From Halorubrum lipolyticum DSM 21995 (GTDB taxonomy: Archaea > Halobacteriota > Halobacteria > Halobacteriales > Haloferacaceae), in contig NZ_AOJG01000041.1 in assembly GCF_000337375.1 (NCBI RefSeq), forward strand, positions 116,554 through 180,553: a stretch of DNA of 64,000 bases. Reading direction: 5' to 3'. The stretch's first letter is position 1; every line of letters starts with the position of its first letter. Below the pieces are notes generated by a model. The model saw only the letters and a list, made by a program, of their open reading frames with translations. It did no database searches and was not told the DNA's origin. The position numbers and the translations under genes are program-made. Positions 39,852 through 50,388 of the stretch are shown piece after piece.

Positions 39852-41994
39852 CGCCCGGGCCCTCCGTCGTGGCTGGTGTCGGTGATGTCGCTGGCGCCAC
39901 TGGTGCCGCTGGTGTCGTCGAACCGTTCCGTTTCGCTCGTGGATCGATACCCCCGCTCGTCGCGTTGCGGTCGCGTGCGTTCATGGCTGCGTCCCCGTCT
40001 CCGTCCCCGCTCCGCCCGTCCAGTTCCGCGCGCCAGTCGGCGTGGACCGCCCCCGCCCCCGGATCGAGCGCGGCGTCGATCCGATCCGGTGAGTACGGTG
40101 CCGACGCCGGTGCCGGGTCGATGACGCTCCCCGAGCGCGCTCCAGGAACGGTCCCGCGGAGGCGATCGAGGAGGGCGACGGCTGGCGACTCGCGCACGGC
40201 GACGGCGGCGACCTCGCGGTGGAGCGCGCCGTCGACCGGGGAGGTCGGCCGGTACGCTCGCTCCCCGGGCTCGTGGACCCCGACGTTCGCCCCTTCCCAG
40301 TAGTTCCCGCGGTCGCCGTCGGCCCAGACTCGGAGCGCGCCCGCGCCGGCGGCCGCGTGCTCCGCGTTGCCGACGAAGTCGTTCGCGACGACTCGGCTCG
40401 ACGGAACGACCGTGGTCGCGCGGGCCCCGAGCTCGTTGTCCGCGGCGACGTTGCGCTCGTACAGCGACCCCCGCGAGCTGGTCGAGAAGCCGAGCTCGTT
40501 GTCGACGAGGGTGTTGTACCCGACGTACGTCCGGGTGCCCGAGGCCTGCACCCCCGCGCTGGAGTTCCGCACGTCGTTGCCGACGATCGCGTTGCCCGAC
40601 GGCCGCGTCATCACCGTGATGCCCGCGAACAGCTCGTTCCGGAACGCGTTGTCGGCGAGCAGCGCGTCGCCCGTGTACATGAGGTGCGTCCCGTAGCGGT
40701 TGTCCGCGAACGTGGAGTTCCGGACGACCGAGCCGTCGGCGCGGTGAAGGTAGATCCCGTCGCGGCCGCCCTCGAACCTGCTGTCGGTCACCGTCACCCG
40801 CGACTGCATCCCCGTGATCCCCATGAAGCCGTCCTGCCACTCGGCCGTCCCGTCGACGCGGAGGCCTCGGACGACGGCGTGAGAGCCCTCCCGGAGGAGC
40901 AGGCCGCTCGCGTTCGCCTCGACCGTCACGTCGTCGACGACGAGTCCCGGCGCGTCGACCGCCCGGATCCCGGCGTCGCCGTGGCCGTAGCCGAGCTGGA
41001 TGTTGGTGTCCCACACCTCGCCGGCGTCCGACTCGCCGCTTCCGCCACCGCCCTCGCGCCCCTCGCGCGCCGCCTCCGGGTCGCGCGTCTGGCCCCCGCT
41101 CCCGTCGACCGAGAGCCCGGTGAGCGCCACGTCCGGCGCACGCACCGTGATCACCGACCCGTCGCCGTCGCCGCTGATCCGCGCGTCCTCGCCGGCGATC
41201 GTCACCGACTCGTTCACCGTCAGGGTCTCCTCGTAGGTCCCGGGTGGCACGACGACGGTCGTGTTCGCCGGCGCGGCGGCGACCGCCGCCTCGACCGTCG
41301 GCGCGTCCTCCCCGACGACGACCGAGACCGGTCGATCGGCGCGGCGCTCGGCGGCCGCGATCCGCTCGTCGGCGGCGTCCCAGCGCTCGGGAGCCATCGA
41401 GCGCACCGTCGCCGCCGAGTCGGTGTCGTACGACCGGCTCCGGACCGCCTCCCAGCCGACCGCCCGCCCGCCGTGGTCGGCGGCGAACGCCTCGGCGGCC
41501 TCCCGCGTGCGGAACGGGACGACCGTCTCGCCCGCCGGGCTCCGGGCGTCGCTCCCGACGACGTAGACCGCCTCCGCGGCCGGCGTCCACTCGCCGGCGA
41601 ACGTCGATTCGAACAGCCCGGTCTCGGTCGTCCCCGGCCGCGCGTCGTCGAACGTCTCGACGTAGGCGGCGATCGGGTAGCCGAACTGGCGTTCGGTCCG
41701 GCCGTCCCCGAGCGTCGCCGCGAACGACTCGACGCCGTTGTACCCGACGACGTACTGCAGCTGCGAGTAGAAGACCTGCGTCCGCGGGACCCGCGCCGAC
41801 CCGGCCATCAGCGCGTCCGTCTCGGAGGAGAGCCCGAGCTCGACCGCGTCGTCGTAGGCGACGGGCGAGGGCGCGGCCGACTCGGGGTCGGCAGCGAACG
41901 CCCCCGCCGTCGCGACGACCGCGGCGAGGAGGAGCGCGCCGAGCGCGATCCGGAGCGCCCGAGACGGATCGCCGTAGGGGTCGAAAACCGTCAC
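39844..41994 (-). CDS. nosD: NosD with N-terminal NosL-like domain
   Basis: 716 aa. After a signal anchor (ALGALLLAAVVATAGAFA), residues ~45-190 look like a NosL-type domain (VFYSQLQYVVGYNGVESF ... ETVVPFRTREAAEAFAADHG) without the CxxCG metal motif. Residues ~215-600 are the right-handed beta-helix of NosD (pectin-lyase-like, CASH repeats such as NSTFADNRYGTHLMYTGDAL). The C-terminus is disordered. NosD acts outside the membrane with NosFY in maturing copper sites. First gene of the nosDFY operon. Confidence 0.88.
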   Translation of the reverse strand: MTVFDPYGDPSRALRIALGALLLAAVVATAGAFAADPESAAPSPVAYDDAVELGLSSETDALMAGSARVPRTQVFYSQLQYVVGYNGVESFAATLGDGRTERQFGYPIAAYVETFDDARPGTTETGLFESTFAGEWTPAAEAVYVVGSDARSPAGETVVPFRTREAAEAFAADHGGRAVGWEAVRSRSYDTDSAATVRSMAPERWDAADERIAAAERRADRPVSVVVGEDAPTVEAAVAAAPANTTVVVPPGTYEETLTVNESVTIAGEDARISGDGDGSVITVRAPDVALTGLSVDGSGGQTRDPEAAREGREGGGGSGESDAGEVWDTNIQLGYGHGDAGIRAVDAPGLVVDDVTVEANASGLLLREGSHAVVRGLRVDGTAEWQDGFMGITGMQSRVTVTDSRFEGGRDGIYLHRADGSVVRNSTFADNRYGTHLMYTGDALLADNAFRNELFAGITVMTRPSGNAIVGNDVRNSSAGVQASGTRTYVGYNTLVDNELGFSTSSRGSLYERNVAADNELGARATTVVPSSRVVANDFVGNAEHAAAGAGALRVWADGDRGNYWEGANVGVHEPGERAYRPTSPVDGALHREVAAVAVRESPAVALLDRLRGTVPGARSGSVIDPAPASAPYSPDRIDAALDPGAGAVHADWRAELDGRSGDGDGDAAMNARDRNATSGGIDPRAKRNGSTTPAAPVAPATSPTPATTEGPGDA

Positions 41995-42099
41995 GGAGGC
42001 GGTTCGACCGCCCGGGGGTTATCCGATCTGGTTCGTTCCTCGAACGACGGTCTGAATCGGTCCCGAGGGCCTAAGACGGTCGTTACGCAACTATCGCTC

Positions 42100-42684
42100 A
42101 TGACCGAACACCAGCGCTCGTCGACATCGCGGTCGAGTTGGTCGCGTCGGGGTCTCCTCGCCGGGGTCGGCGCGGGTCTCTCGCTCGCGGCCGCCGGCTG
42201 TCTCGGCGACGAGAGCGCGTCGATCACTCCAGTCTCGCTCGACGGCGAGCGCGCGTGCGACGAGTGCGGCATGATCATCGAGGACCACCCGGGACCGGTC
42301 GGACAGGTCCACTTCGAGGACGACGAGCCCGAGGGCGGGCGACCGGGACAGTTCTGCAGCAGCACCTGCACCTACACCTACCGGTTCGACGCGGCAGACG
42401 CGGGGCGGTCCCCGCTGGCGACGTTCCTCACCGACTACTCGCTCGTCGAGCAGGAGGTGTTCGAGGAGGGGGACGACACGATGTTCTCCTCGCACGTCGA
42501 GAGCGACGCGTTCTCGCGGACGACCGACCTCACCGTCGTCGCGCGCAGCGAGGTCGTCGGCGCCATGGGGCCCGAGCTGATCCCGTTCGGCGAGGAGAGC
42601 GACGTCGACGCGTTCGTCGAGGCGTACGGCGGCGAACCGATGCCCGCGGAGGAGGTGGAACGGTCGACGCTGGAAGCGTTATAA
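42100..42684 (+). CDS. nosL: NosL copper-binding lipoprotein
   Basis: 194 aa. Tat-type signal (SRRGLLAGVGAGLSLAAAGC, with lipobox) followed by the NosL metal site CDECGMIIEDHPGP and a second Cys region GQFCSSTCTYTYRF. NosL supplies Cu(I) to apo-N2O reductase, or in other contexts to CuA sites. Divergent from nosD, sharing the ~105-bp control region. No nosZ lies in the window. Confidence 0.9.
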   Translation: MTEHQRSSTSRSSWSRRGLLAGVGAGLSLAAAGCLGDESASITPVSLDGERACDECGMIIEDHPGPVGQVHFEDDEPEGGRPGQFCSSTCTYTYRFDAADAGRSPLATFLTDYSLVEQEVFEEGDDTMFSSHVESDAFSRTTDLTVVARSEVVGAMGPELIPFGEESDVDAFVEAYGGEPMPAEEVERSTLEAL

Positions 42685-42751
42685 ATAGCCGAGCGCGGCC
42701 CGTCCGGGCCGCGTATCGCTTATAAATCGGTCCCGCAGTACCGACGGTCGC

Positions 42752-45700
42752 CTACTCGCTCGCGCCCCAGTTCTCGACGCGCTTCGGCCGGTCGGAGACG
42801 GCCATCACGTCGAGGTCGTCGGCCTTGTGCTCGATCGCCTCTAAGGCCGCCTTCGCGGAGGCGTGCGTCGAGAAGTAGGTGATCTCCTCTTCGACGGCGA
42901 CCTCCAGCAAGTCGCGCTGGCGCGAGACGATGAGGTCGATCTGGCCGCGCCTCGCGGCCTCGATCAGGTCCGTCGCCTCGCTCAGCTCGAAGTGCTCGGC
43001 GTACCCCGCGACGAGGGCCTCGCCCGCCTCGGTGTCCGGGTCGGGGAACTCGTCGGCCGAGAGGTCGACGACGGCGGTGCCGGACTCCGGGATCGGCTTG
43101 CTCGTCGCGTCCTGCGCCTTGTCGTACGCCTTGCCGAACGAGCGGGCGGTGCCCATCACTTCGCCGGTCGACTTCATCTCCGGGCCGAGCCGCGGGTCCG
43201 AGCCCGGCAGGCGGTCGAACGGGAGGACGACCTCCTTCACGCTGCGGTGCTCCGGGATCTGCTCGTCGACGTCGAGGTCGGCGAGCGTCAGGTCGTCCGT
43301 CATCACCTTGGCCGCGAGCTTCGCGATGGGGACGCCCGTCGCCTTCGAGACGAACGGGACCGTCCGCGAGGAGCGCGGGTTCGCCTCCAACACGTACACC
43401 TCGCTGTCGGCGTCGTCGGCGCCGACGCCCGTCACCGCGAGCTGGACGTTGAGCAGGCCGACCGTGTCGAGCGCGCGGGCGATGTCCTCGGTGACCTCGC
43501 GGACCCGCCCGAGCGTCTCGTCGTCGAGCGAGCGCGGCGGGATCATGCAGGCGGAGTCGCCCGAGTGGACGCCCGCGCTCTCGACGTGTTCCATCACGCC
43601 GCCGAGCAGCACGTCCTCGCCGTCCGCGACGGCGTCGACGTCCAGTTCGACCGCGTCGTCGAGGAACTGGTCGACGAGGATGGGTTTGTCCGGCGAGACC
43701 CGGACCGCCTCCTCGATGTACTCCTCCAGCTCCGCGTCGTTCTCGACGACCCGCATCGCGCGCCCGCCGAGGACGTAGGAGGGGCGCACGAGGACGGGGT
43801 AGCCGATGTCGTGGGCCAGCTCGAGCGCCTCGCCCTCGCTCGTCGCGGTGCCGCCCTCGGGCTGGGCGACGCCCATCTCGTCCATCAGGACGTTGAAGCG
43901 GTCGCGGTCCTCCGCGAGGTCCATCGCCTCGACGCTCGTCCCCAGGATCGAGCAGTCGAGCCCGCGGCGCTCGAGCTCAGCCTCGAGCGGTTCGCCGATG
44001 TTCACCGAGGTCTGTCCGCCGAACTGGACCATCACGCCGTCGGCGCCGGTCGCCTCGGCCACGTCGGCCACCTCCTCGGCGGTGATCGGGTCGAAGAAGA
44101 GCCCGTCGGAGGTGTCGTAGTCGGTCGAGACGGTCTCGGGGTTGTTGTTGACGACGTGCGCCTCGATGCCGAGCTCGCGGAGCGCCTGGATCGCGTGGAC
44201 CGAGCAGTAGTCGAACTCGACGCCCTGCCCGATCCGGATCGGGCCGCCGCCGACGACGACCACGCTGTCGACGCTCTTGTCGACGACGAGCTCGCCCGCC
44301 GCGGCGTCGCCCTTCAGGGGTCCGCGCTCGAACTCCGACTGGCGCGCGGAGTAGTAGTACGGTGTCTCGGCGGCGAACTCGCCGGCGCAGGTGTCGACCT
44401 GCTTGTACGTCCGGCCGGGCACGTCCGTCTCGACGGCGTCGACGTCGGTCCCGCCGCCGGCGAGCGCGGCGATCTCGGCGTTCGTGTGGCCCGCGGTGGC
44501 CGCCTGCGCGAACTCGCCGTTCTGGGCGGCCTGCGCGGAGTCGCTGACCCGTTTGAACCGCTCGAGGTACCACGGCTTGATCCCGGTCAGGTCCTCGATG
44601 TCCGCGACGGTGTAGCCGCGGTCGAACGCCTCGAAGATGGCGTACGGCCGGTCCGGCGTCGGGCGTTCGAGGTACTCGGTCTCGAGGGCGTCGTCGCCGA
44701 CCGCGCCCCAGTCGACCGCCGGGTCGTACTCGGAGGAGCGGAGCGACTTCAGCAGGCTCTCCTCGAAGTTCCGGCCGATGGACATCGCCTCGCCCGTCGA
44801 CTTCATCGCCGTGCCGAGCTCGAAGTCCACGTCGTCGAACTTGTCGATGGGCCACCGCGGCACCTTCGTCACCACGTAGTCGATGGCGGGCTCGAAGGCG
44901 GCGGTCGTCTCGCCGGTGATCTCGTTGTCGATCTCGTGGAGCCGCTTGCCGAGCGCGACCTTCGCGGTGACGCGGGCGATCGGGTAGCCGGTCGCCTTCG
45001 AGGCGAGCGCGGAGGAGCGCGAGACGCGGGGATTCACTTCTACCACGCGGTACTCGCCGCCGGGCGTGCCGTCGTCGTGCCACGCGAACTGGATGTTACA
45101 GCCGCCCTGGATGCCGAGGTCCCGAATGACTTCGAGCGCCGCGTCGCGCATCTCCTGGTGCCCGTCGTCGGGGATGACCTGCGAGGGGGTGACGACCGTC
45201 GACTCGCCGGTGTGGATCCCCATCGGGTCGATGTTCTCCATGTTGCAGATGATGATACAGGAGTCGTCGGCGTCCCGCATCACCTCGTACTCGAGCTCGA
45301 CCCAGCCCGCGATGGACTCGGTGACGAGCACCTCGCTGTTCCGCGAGAGGCGGAGCCCCTTGCGGACGCGCTCGACCAGCTCCTCGAAGTCGTCGACGAC
45401 GCCGGAACCGGAGCCGCCGAGCGTGTACGTCGTCCGGGCGATGACGGGAAGGCCGCCGACCGAGTCGACCGCGGCTTGGACGCGCTCGCGGAGGGCCGCC
45501 TCGTCGAAGTCGGTGACCGACTCGCCCTCGTCGAGCGAGATGGTCGTCGACTTCGGCACCGGCTGGCCGAGGCCCTCCATCCGCTGCCGGAAGAGGTCGC
45601 GGTCCTCCGTCGCGTAGATGGTGTCGAGCGGCGTCCCCATCACGTCGACGTCGTACTCCTCGAGAATGCCCTCCTCGGCGAGCTCGGCGGTGACGTTGAG

Positions 45701-45976
45701 TCCGGTCTGACCGCCGAGCCCGGCGATGACGCCGTCGGGCTCCTCGATCCGGATGACCTCTGAGATCGCCTCGGGCGTGATCGGCTCGATGTACACCCGG
45801 TCGGCCGTCTCGGGGTCGGTCATGATCGTCGCCGGGTTCGAGTTCACCAGGACGACGCGAGCGCCCTCCTCCTGGAGGGCGCGGCACGCCTGTGCGCCGG
45901 AGTAGTCGAACTCGGCCGCCTGTCCGATCTGGATCGGCCCGCTACCGATGAGTAGAATGGTCCGGTCCTCGCTCAT
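42752..45976 (-). CDS. carB: Carbamoyl-phosphate synthase large subunit
   Basis: 1074 aa, full length. It has two ATP-grasp halves (GLGGQTGLNVTAELAEEGIL; VQFGGQTSVNIGEPLEAELE), the paired PreATP motifs (GSGPIQIGQAAEFDYSGAQA; GGGPIRIGQGVEFDYCSVHA) and a C-terminal MGS-like allosteric domain (~930-1070). It makes carbamoyl phosphate from bicarbonate, ATP and ammonia tunnelled from CarA, for pyrimidines and arginine. carA is not adjacent: the upstream neighbour is a divergent peptidase. Confidence 0.97.
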   Translation of the reverse strand: MSEDRTILLIGSGPIQIGQAAEFDYSGAQACRALQEEGARVVLVNSNPATIMTDPETADRVYIEPITPEAISEVIRIEEPDGVIAGLGGQTGLNVTAELAEEGILEEYDVDVMGTPLDTIYATEDRDLFRQRMEGLGQPVPKSTTISLDEGESVTDFDEAALRERVQAAVDSVGGLPVIARTTYTLGGSGSGVVDDFEELVERVRKGLRLSRNSEVLVTESIAGWVELEYEVMRDADDSCIIICNMENIDPMGIHTGESTVVTPSQVIPDDGHQEMRDAALEVIRDLGIQGGCNIQFAWHDDGTPGGEYRVVEVNPRVSRSSALASKATGYPIARVTAKVALGKRLHEIDNEITGETTAAFEPAIDYVVTKVPRWPIDKFDDVDFELGTAMKSTGEAMSIGRNFEESLLKSLRSSEYDPAVDWGAVGDDALETEYLERPTPDRPYAIFEAFDRGYTVADIEDLTGIKPWYLERFKRVSDSAQAAQNGEFAQAATAGHTNAEIAALAGGGTDVDAVETDVPGRTYKQVDTCAGEFAAETPYYYSARQSEFERGPLKGDAAAGELVVDKSVDSVVVVGGGPIRIGQGVEFDYCSVHAIQALRELGIEAHVVNNNPETVSTDYDTSDGLFFDPITAEEVADVAEATGADGVMVQFGGQTSVNIGEPLEAELERRGLDCSILGTSVEAMDLAEDRDRFNVLMDEMGVAQPEGGTATSEGEALELAHDIGYPVLVRPSYVLGGRAMRVVENDAELEEYIEEAVRVSPDKPILVDQFLDDAVELDVDAVADGEDVLLGGVMEHVESAGVHSGDSACMIPPRSLDDETLGRVREVTEDIARALDTVGLLNVQLAVTGVGADDADSEVYVLEANPRSSRTVPFVSKATGVPIAKLAAKVMTDDLTLADLDVDEQIPEHRSVKEVVLPFDRLPGSDPRLGPEMKSTGEVMGTARSFGKAYDKAQDATSKPIPESGTAVVDLSADEFPDPDTEAGEALVAGYAEHFELSEATDLIEAARRGQIDLIVSRQRDLLEVAVEEEITYFSTHASAKAALEAIEHKADDLDVMAVSDRPKRVENWGASE

Positions 45977-46134
45977 TATCGCGACGGAGTACGCTCATCG
46001 TAATAAAGTCGGCGATAGAATACGAATCTCGCAGCGAGTTTGCGATTTTCGCAAGGTATGTCGTCTCATGACTCACGAGGCACCGTACCAAGCGTGCCGG
46101 CGATTTATCAGGACGCCTGACGCAGCCCGTCAAT

Positions 46135-47172
46135 ATGGCGTTCACCACGCCCTCACCGCTCGGCGACGACCAATCGCTCGCGATCGTGGCCCCCTCTCGG
46201 CCCCCCGACGCGACGAAGCTCCGGATCGGCCGCGAGCGGCTCGACGCGCTCGGCGTCGAGACGCGGGTGTTCCCGACGGCCGAGCCCGAACGGGACGAGC
46301 CGGCGTCGCCCGCGGCGCGCGCGGCCGACATCGAGGACGCGTTCGTCGATCCCGAGGTCGGCGCCGTGATGGCGTACACCGGTGGCGACGACCAGATTCG
46401 GATCTTGAAACACCTCGACGGCGACGCGCTCGCGGCGAACCCGACCCGATTCCTCGGCTACAGCGACAACGACAACCTCCGGCTGTTCCTCTGGAACCTC
46501 GGGATCGTCAGCTACGGGCTGGGCGTCCACCCGGACCTCGTCTGCGACGCCGAGCTCCGCCCCTACACCGAGCGGTACCTCCGGCGCGCGCTATTCGAGG
46601 AGTCGCTCGGCCGGGTCGAGCTCGCCGCGGAGTGGACCGACGACTGGTTCGATTTCGAGACTGGCGAGCCGCGCGAGTGGCGCGACAACCCGGGTCCGAC
46701 GACGTGGGTCGGCCCGCGGGCCGACCCCGAGAAACCGGTCAGCGGCCGGGTCTGGGGCGGCTCCTTCGCGATCGTGAAGTGGCACCTCCAGGCGGCGCGG
46801 TACCTCCCCGATCCAGACCGGCTGGACGGCGCCGTCCTCGCGCTGGAGACCTCGGAGGACGTCCCGCCGCCGCGCGAGGTCGGCTACACCCTCCGCGCGA
46901 TGGGCGAGCGCGGGCTGTTGGAGCGGTTCGACGCCCTCCTCGTCGGGCGCCCACGGACGAACGCGCCGACGCTGGAGTGGGACCCGGAGCCCGAGGGATA
47001 CCCCGGCGAGCTGCGCGGCGTGATCACTCGCGAGCTCGAACGATACGCCCCGGACGCGGTCGCCGGCTTCGGCTACGACTTCGGCCACACCGACCCCTCG
47101 TTCCCGCTCCCGCTCGGCGCGGTCGCGACGCTCGACCCGGCCGACGGCTCGCTCCGGTTCGGGCCGGGCTGA
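46135..47172 (+). CDS. LD-carboxypeptidase (S66 family)
   Basis: 345 aa. The S66 catalytic Ser is in LGYSDNDNLRLFLWNL, the Glu in LALETSED and the His in YDFGHTDPSFPLP; the fold starts DDQSLAIVAPSRPPD. In bacteria it trims murein tetrapeptides or degrades microcin C (MccF). Archaea lack murein, so peptide or immunity substrates are more likely. Leaderless: TATA-like CGATTTATC ~30 nt before ATG 46135. Confidence 0.87.
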   Translation: MAFTTPSPLGDDQSLAIVAPSRPPDATKLRIGRERLDALGVETRVFPTAEPERDEPASPAARAADIEDAFVDPEVGAVMAYTGGDDQIRILKHLDGDALAANPTRFLGYSDNDNLRLFLWNLGIVSYGLGVHPDLVCDAELRPYTERYLRRALFEESLGRVELAAEWTDDWFDFETGEPREWRDNPGPTTWVGPRADPEKPVSGRVWGGSFAIVKWHLQAARYLPDPDRLDGAVLALETSEDVPPPREVGYTLRAMGERGLLERFDALLVGRPRTNAPTLEWDPEPEGYPGELRGVITRELERYAPDAVAGFGYDFGHTDPSFPLPLGAVATLDPADGSLRFGPG

Positions 47173-47206
47173 CCGTGGGGACCCGTCTCCAGCGGGCCCT
47201 CCCCGC

Positions 47207-47422
47207 TCAGGTCTCCAGTCGGTACCGATACGGCCGGTCGGCGATCACCTCGACCTCGCCGCGCTCGGCCCACCGGCCGAGCACGGTCGCGACGCGGTGC
47301 GGGCTGTCGATCTCCTCGCACTCCCCCGCGAGCGCGAGGATCTCCCGCGCCGTCAGCGGCTCGTCGGCCTCGGCGAGCACCCCGCGGATCCGGTCGTACC
47401 GGTCGTATTCGCCGGCGCTCAT
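47207..47422 (-). CDS. Small winged-helix protein
   Basis: 71 aa; RIRGVLAEADEPLTAREILA and HRVATVLGRWAERGEVEVIA give a winged-helix fold followed by a wing ending in RYRLET. Stand-alone DNA-binding domain of unknown target. ATG 47422 is near a TATA-like TATATATT at ~47443-47450. Confidence 0.7.
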   Translation of the reverse strand: MSAGEYDRYDRIRGVLAEADEPLTAREILALAGECEEIDSPHRVATVLGRWAERGEVEVIADRPYRYRLET

Positions 47423-47563
47423 GCGTCTTACGTACGGTCCCCGAATATATAGGGTTCAGTGAGACAAGAGTCGGACGAACGTCTGACAGGAGAGACCGAG
47501 GCGGCCGTTTTCGGCTGTTTGAGCGGCTTCTGGGGAGCTCTTTTAAAAGACCGAAGGTCGCGG

Positions 47564-48097
47564 TCAGGCGTAGGGGTCCTCGGCCTCGAGGTCGCGCTCG
47601 GCGCGGTACTGGTCGACGAACTCGCTCACGTCGAACTCGACCATCTCCGCTTCGAACGCCGAGAGCGCGTCGTCGTCGTCGGCGTGGCTCACGGCGTGTT
47701 CCATCAGCTCGACGACGAGCTCGACGACGATCTCGTGGAGCCGGCGGGAGTCGAACTCCGTCACCCACGCCATCGCGTACCCCACGTCGGCGTTCTCGCT
47801 GGCGTCGTAGGCGACGACGGCCTCCGGGAACTCCTCTAACACGACCCCGAGCAGGTGCGGGGTGTCGAACTCCGGCATCTCCTCGCTGGTCGTCTCGATC
47901 GCCTCGCGGAGCACCTCGACGAGGAAGTCGGGGAGGAACCGTTCCGGCGGGTGGACATCCATCACGACCGCGTGCGTCTCGCCGCAGGCGCACTCGAACT
48001 CGCGCATGCCGAGGTCCAGCTCGCCGGCCGCCATCGTCTGCCCACAGGGCAGCTCCAGCGTGTTCTCGTCACCGCCGGGGACGCGCGGCTGGGACAT
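47564..48097 (-). CDS. DUF5815-like haloarchaeal protein
   Basis: 177-aa acidic protein. It contains FECACGETHAVVMDVHPPER (CxC...H, possible metal site), an upstream LPCGQTMA Cys, and a helical C-terminal half. Matches my memory of the DUF5815 family restricted to haloarchaea; function unknown. 68 bp upstream of the CDC48 gene's stop, same strand but likely separate. Confidence 0.7.
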   Translation of the reverse strand: MSQPRVPGGDENTLELPCGQTMAAGELDLGMREFECACGETHAVVMDVHPPERFLPDFLVEVLREAIETTSEEMPEFDTPHLLGVVLEEFPEAVVAYDASENADVGYAMAWVTEFDSRRLHEIVVELVVELMEHAVSHADDDDALSAFEAEMVEFDVSEFVDQYRAERDLEAEDPYA

Positions 48098-48165
48098 ACC
48101 CGCCGTTGGTCGCTGGCGGGGTTAAAAGGCGCGGAACGGGACGGACGCCCCCGACGCCGCGAGCG

Positions 48166-50388
48166 TTACTGGAACCCGATCCGGCCGCCGGTGTCGCGGA
48201 TCGCGTTGCCGCTGCCGCCCTTGAACTGCTCTTCGACCTCCTCGTAGTACGCGAGGATGTCGTCGTTGATCGTGGGGCGCACCGACTCCAGCGCGCGCCG
48301 GAAGTGCTTCATCTCGACCTCCTCGGCGTCGTCGTCGTCGCGAAGCGCCTCGATGGCGGCCTCGCGAGCGATCCCCTCCAGGTCGGATCCGACGTAGCCG
48401 TCGGTGATCTCGGCGATCTCGCGGAGGCTCACGTCGGGCGCGATCGGCGTGTCCTGGGTGTGGATGTCGAGGATCTGCTCGCGGCCGCCCTGGTCCGGCT
48501 GGCCGATCATCACGAGCCGGTCGAACCGCCCGGAGCGGAGCAGCGCGGGGTCGATCATGTCGGGGCGGTTGGTGGCGCCGATCACCATCACGTCGCCCAT
48601 GTCCTCTAACCCGTCGAGCTCGGTGAGGAGCTGATTGACGACGCGCTCGGAGACGTTGTTCCCCATCTCCTGCCCGCGCGAGGGCGCGAGGCTGTCCAGC
48701 TCGTCGAAGAAGATGATCGTCGGGCTCACCTGCCGGGCCTTCCGGAAAGTCTGCCGGATCGCCTTCTCCGACTCGCCGACCCACTTCGAGAGCAGCTGGG
48801 GTCCCCTGACCGAGATGAAGTTCGCGTTCGTCTCGTTGGCGACCGCCTTCGCCATCAGCGTCTTCCCGGTGCCGGGGGGGCCGTACAGCAGCACGCCCTT
48901 CGGGGCGTCGACGCCCATCCGGTCGAACTTCTCCGGGGTCGTGAGGGGCCACTCCACCGATTCTTGGACCTGCTGTTTGGCCTCGCTGAGCCCGCCCACG
49001 TCGTCCCAGGATATCTTCGGGAGCTCGACGAGCACCTCGCGCATCGCGGAGGGCTCGACCTCCGTGAGCGCGCCGGAGAAGTCGTCGCGCTTGACGATCA
49101 TCCGGTCGATCAGACTCGGCGGGACCTCCTCGTCGTCGAGGTCGATCTCGGGGAGGTAGCGCCGGAGCGCCTTCATCGCGGCCTCCTTCGTGAGGCTCTC
49201 GATGTCGGCGCCGACGAAGCCGTGGGTCTCGTCCGCGAGGTGATCGAGGCTCACGTCGTCAGAGAGCGGCATCCCGCGGGTGTGGATCTGGAGGATCTCC
49301 TTGCGGCCCACCTCGTCGGGGACGCCGATCTCGATCTCGCGGTCGAAGCGTCCGGGGCGGCGGAGCGCGGGGTCGACGCTGTCGACGCGGTTGGTCGCCC
49401 CGATGACGACCACCTGGCCGCGCGTCTCGAGCCCGTCCATCATCGTCAGCAGCTGGGCGACGACGCGGCGCTCGACCTCGCCGGTCACGTCCTCCCGTTT
49501 GGGCGCGATCGAGTCGAGTTCGTCGATGAAGATGATCGAGGGCGACTCCTCCTTCGCGTCCTCGAAGATCTCCCGGAGCTGCTGTTCGGACTCGCCGTAG
49601 TACTTCGAGATGATCTCCGGGCCGGCGATCGAGAAGAACGACGCCGAGGTCTCGTTGGCGACGGCCTTCGCGAGCAGGGTCTTCCCGGTGCCCGGCGGGC
49701 CGTGTAAGAGGACGCCCTGCGGCGGCTCGATCCCGAGCTTCGAGAAGATCTGCGGGTGTTTCATCGGCAGCTCGACCATCTCGCGGACGCGCTGGATCTC
49801 CGACTGGAGCCCGCCGATGTCCTCGTAGGTGATGCCGCCTCCGGTCTTCTCGAACCCGGAGATCGGCTCCTCACGCAGCTCGACTTCGGTGTCTTCGGTG
49901 ATCAGACAGACGCCGTCGGGCTCGGTCTCGACCGCGATCAGCGGGATCGCCTGCCCGGGCGACCGCATGAACGGGTGGTTCGTCGACGACATCACGGGGA
50001 CGATGTCGCGCTCGACGACCGGGCGCTTGAGGATCTGGCGTTTCACCATGCCGGCGGCGTCGGAGCCGAACTGGACCGACGCCTCCTCGGGCGGGGCCAA
50101 GACGAGCTTCTCGGCCTTCTCGGCCTCCGCCTTCCGGATCGTCACGCGCTCGCCGATACCCACGTCGGCGTTCTGACGGGTGAAGCCGTCGACGCGGACG
50201 GTGTCGGTGTTCCAGTCCTGGCGGTCGGCGCGCCAGACCTTCGCGGCGGTGGTCTCCGCGCCCTCGATCTCGATGATGTCGCCGGGCGAGAGCTTGAGGT
50301 GCAACAGCGTGTCGGGGTCGAGTCGGGCGATGCCGCGCCCCGAGTCGTTCGGGTACGCCTTCGCCACTTCGAGTTGGACTTCGTTCAT
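48166..50388 (-). CDS. cdc48: CDC48/VAT AAA+ unfoldase
   Basis: 740 aa, normal for archaeal CDC48 (VAT). N-domain residues ~1-190 (double-psi barrel, [20 protein letters not shown]). D1 Walker [15 protein letters not shown] with [13 protein letters not shown]2 [14 protein letters not shown] with [12 protein letters not shown]; arginine fingers follow. It extracts and unfolds proteins, feeding the proteasome, in the cytosol. I chose ATG 50388 because family alignment begins [20 protein letters not shown]; an upstream open extension of 90 codons is basic and not conserved in style. Confidence 0.96.
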   Translation of the reverse strand: MNEVQLEVAKAYPNDSGRGIARLDPDTLLHLKLSPGDIIEIEGAETTAAKVWRADRQDWNTDTVRVDGFTRQNADVGIGERVTIRKAEAEKAEKLVLAPPEEASVQFGSDAAGMVKRQILKRPVVERDIVPVMSSTNHPFMRSPGQAIPLIAVETEPDGVCLITEDTEVELREEPISGFEKTGGGITYEDIGGLQSEIQRVREMVELPMKHPQIFSKLGIEPPQGVLLHGPPGTGKTLLAKAVANETSASFFSIAGPEIISKYYGESEQQLREIFEDAKEESPSIIFIDELDSIAPKREDVTGEVERRVVAQLLTMMDGLETRGQVVVIGATNRVDSVDPALRRPGRFDREIEIGVPDEVGRKEILQIHTRGMPLSDDVSLDHLADETHGFVGADIESLTKEAAMKALRRYLPEIDLDDEEVPPSLIDRMIVKRDDFSGALTEVEPSAMREVLVELPKISWDDVGGLSEAKQQVQESVEWPLTTPEKFDRMGVDAPKGVLLYGPPGTGKTLMAKAVANETNANFISVRGPQLLSKWVGESEKAIRQTFRKARQVSPTIIFFDELDSLAPSRGQEMGNNVSERVVNQLLTELDGLEDMGDVMVIGATNRPDMIDPALLRSGRFDRLVMIGQPDQGGREQILDIHTQDTPIAPDVSLREIAEITDGYVGSDLEGIAREAAIEALRDDDDAEEVEMKHFRRALESVRPTINDDILAYYEEVEEQFKGGSGNAIRDTGGRIGFQ

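Noticed and set aside
42863-45763. A long open frame antisense to carB
   Set aside because: It mirrors the GC-rich codon bias of carB; its product is rich in Val, Arg and Asp with no domains. CarB is certain on the other strand.
46135-47172. carA expected beside carB
   Set aside because: The divergent neighbour has S66 peptidase motifs, not a glutamine amidotransferase; carA is not in the window.
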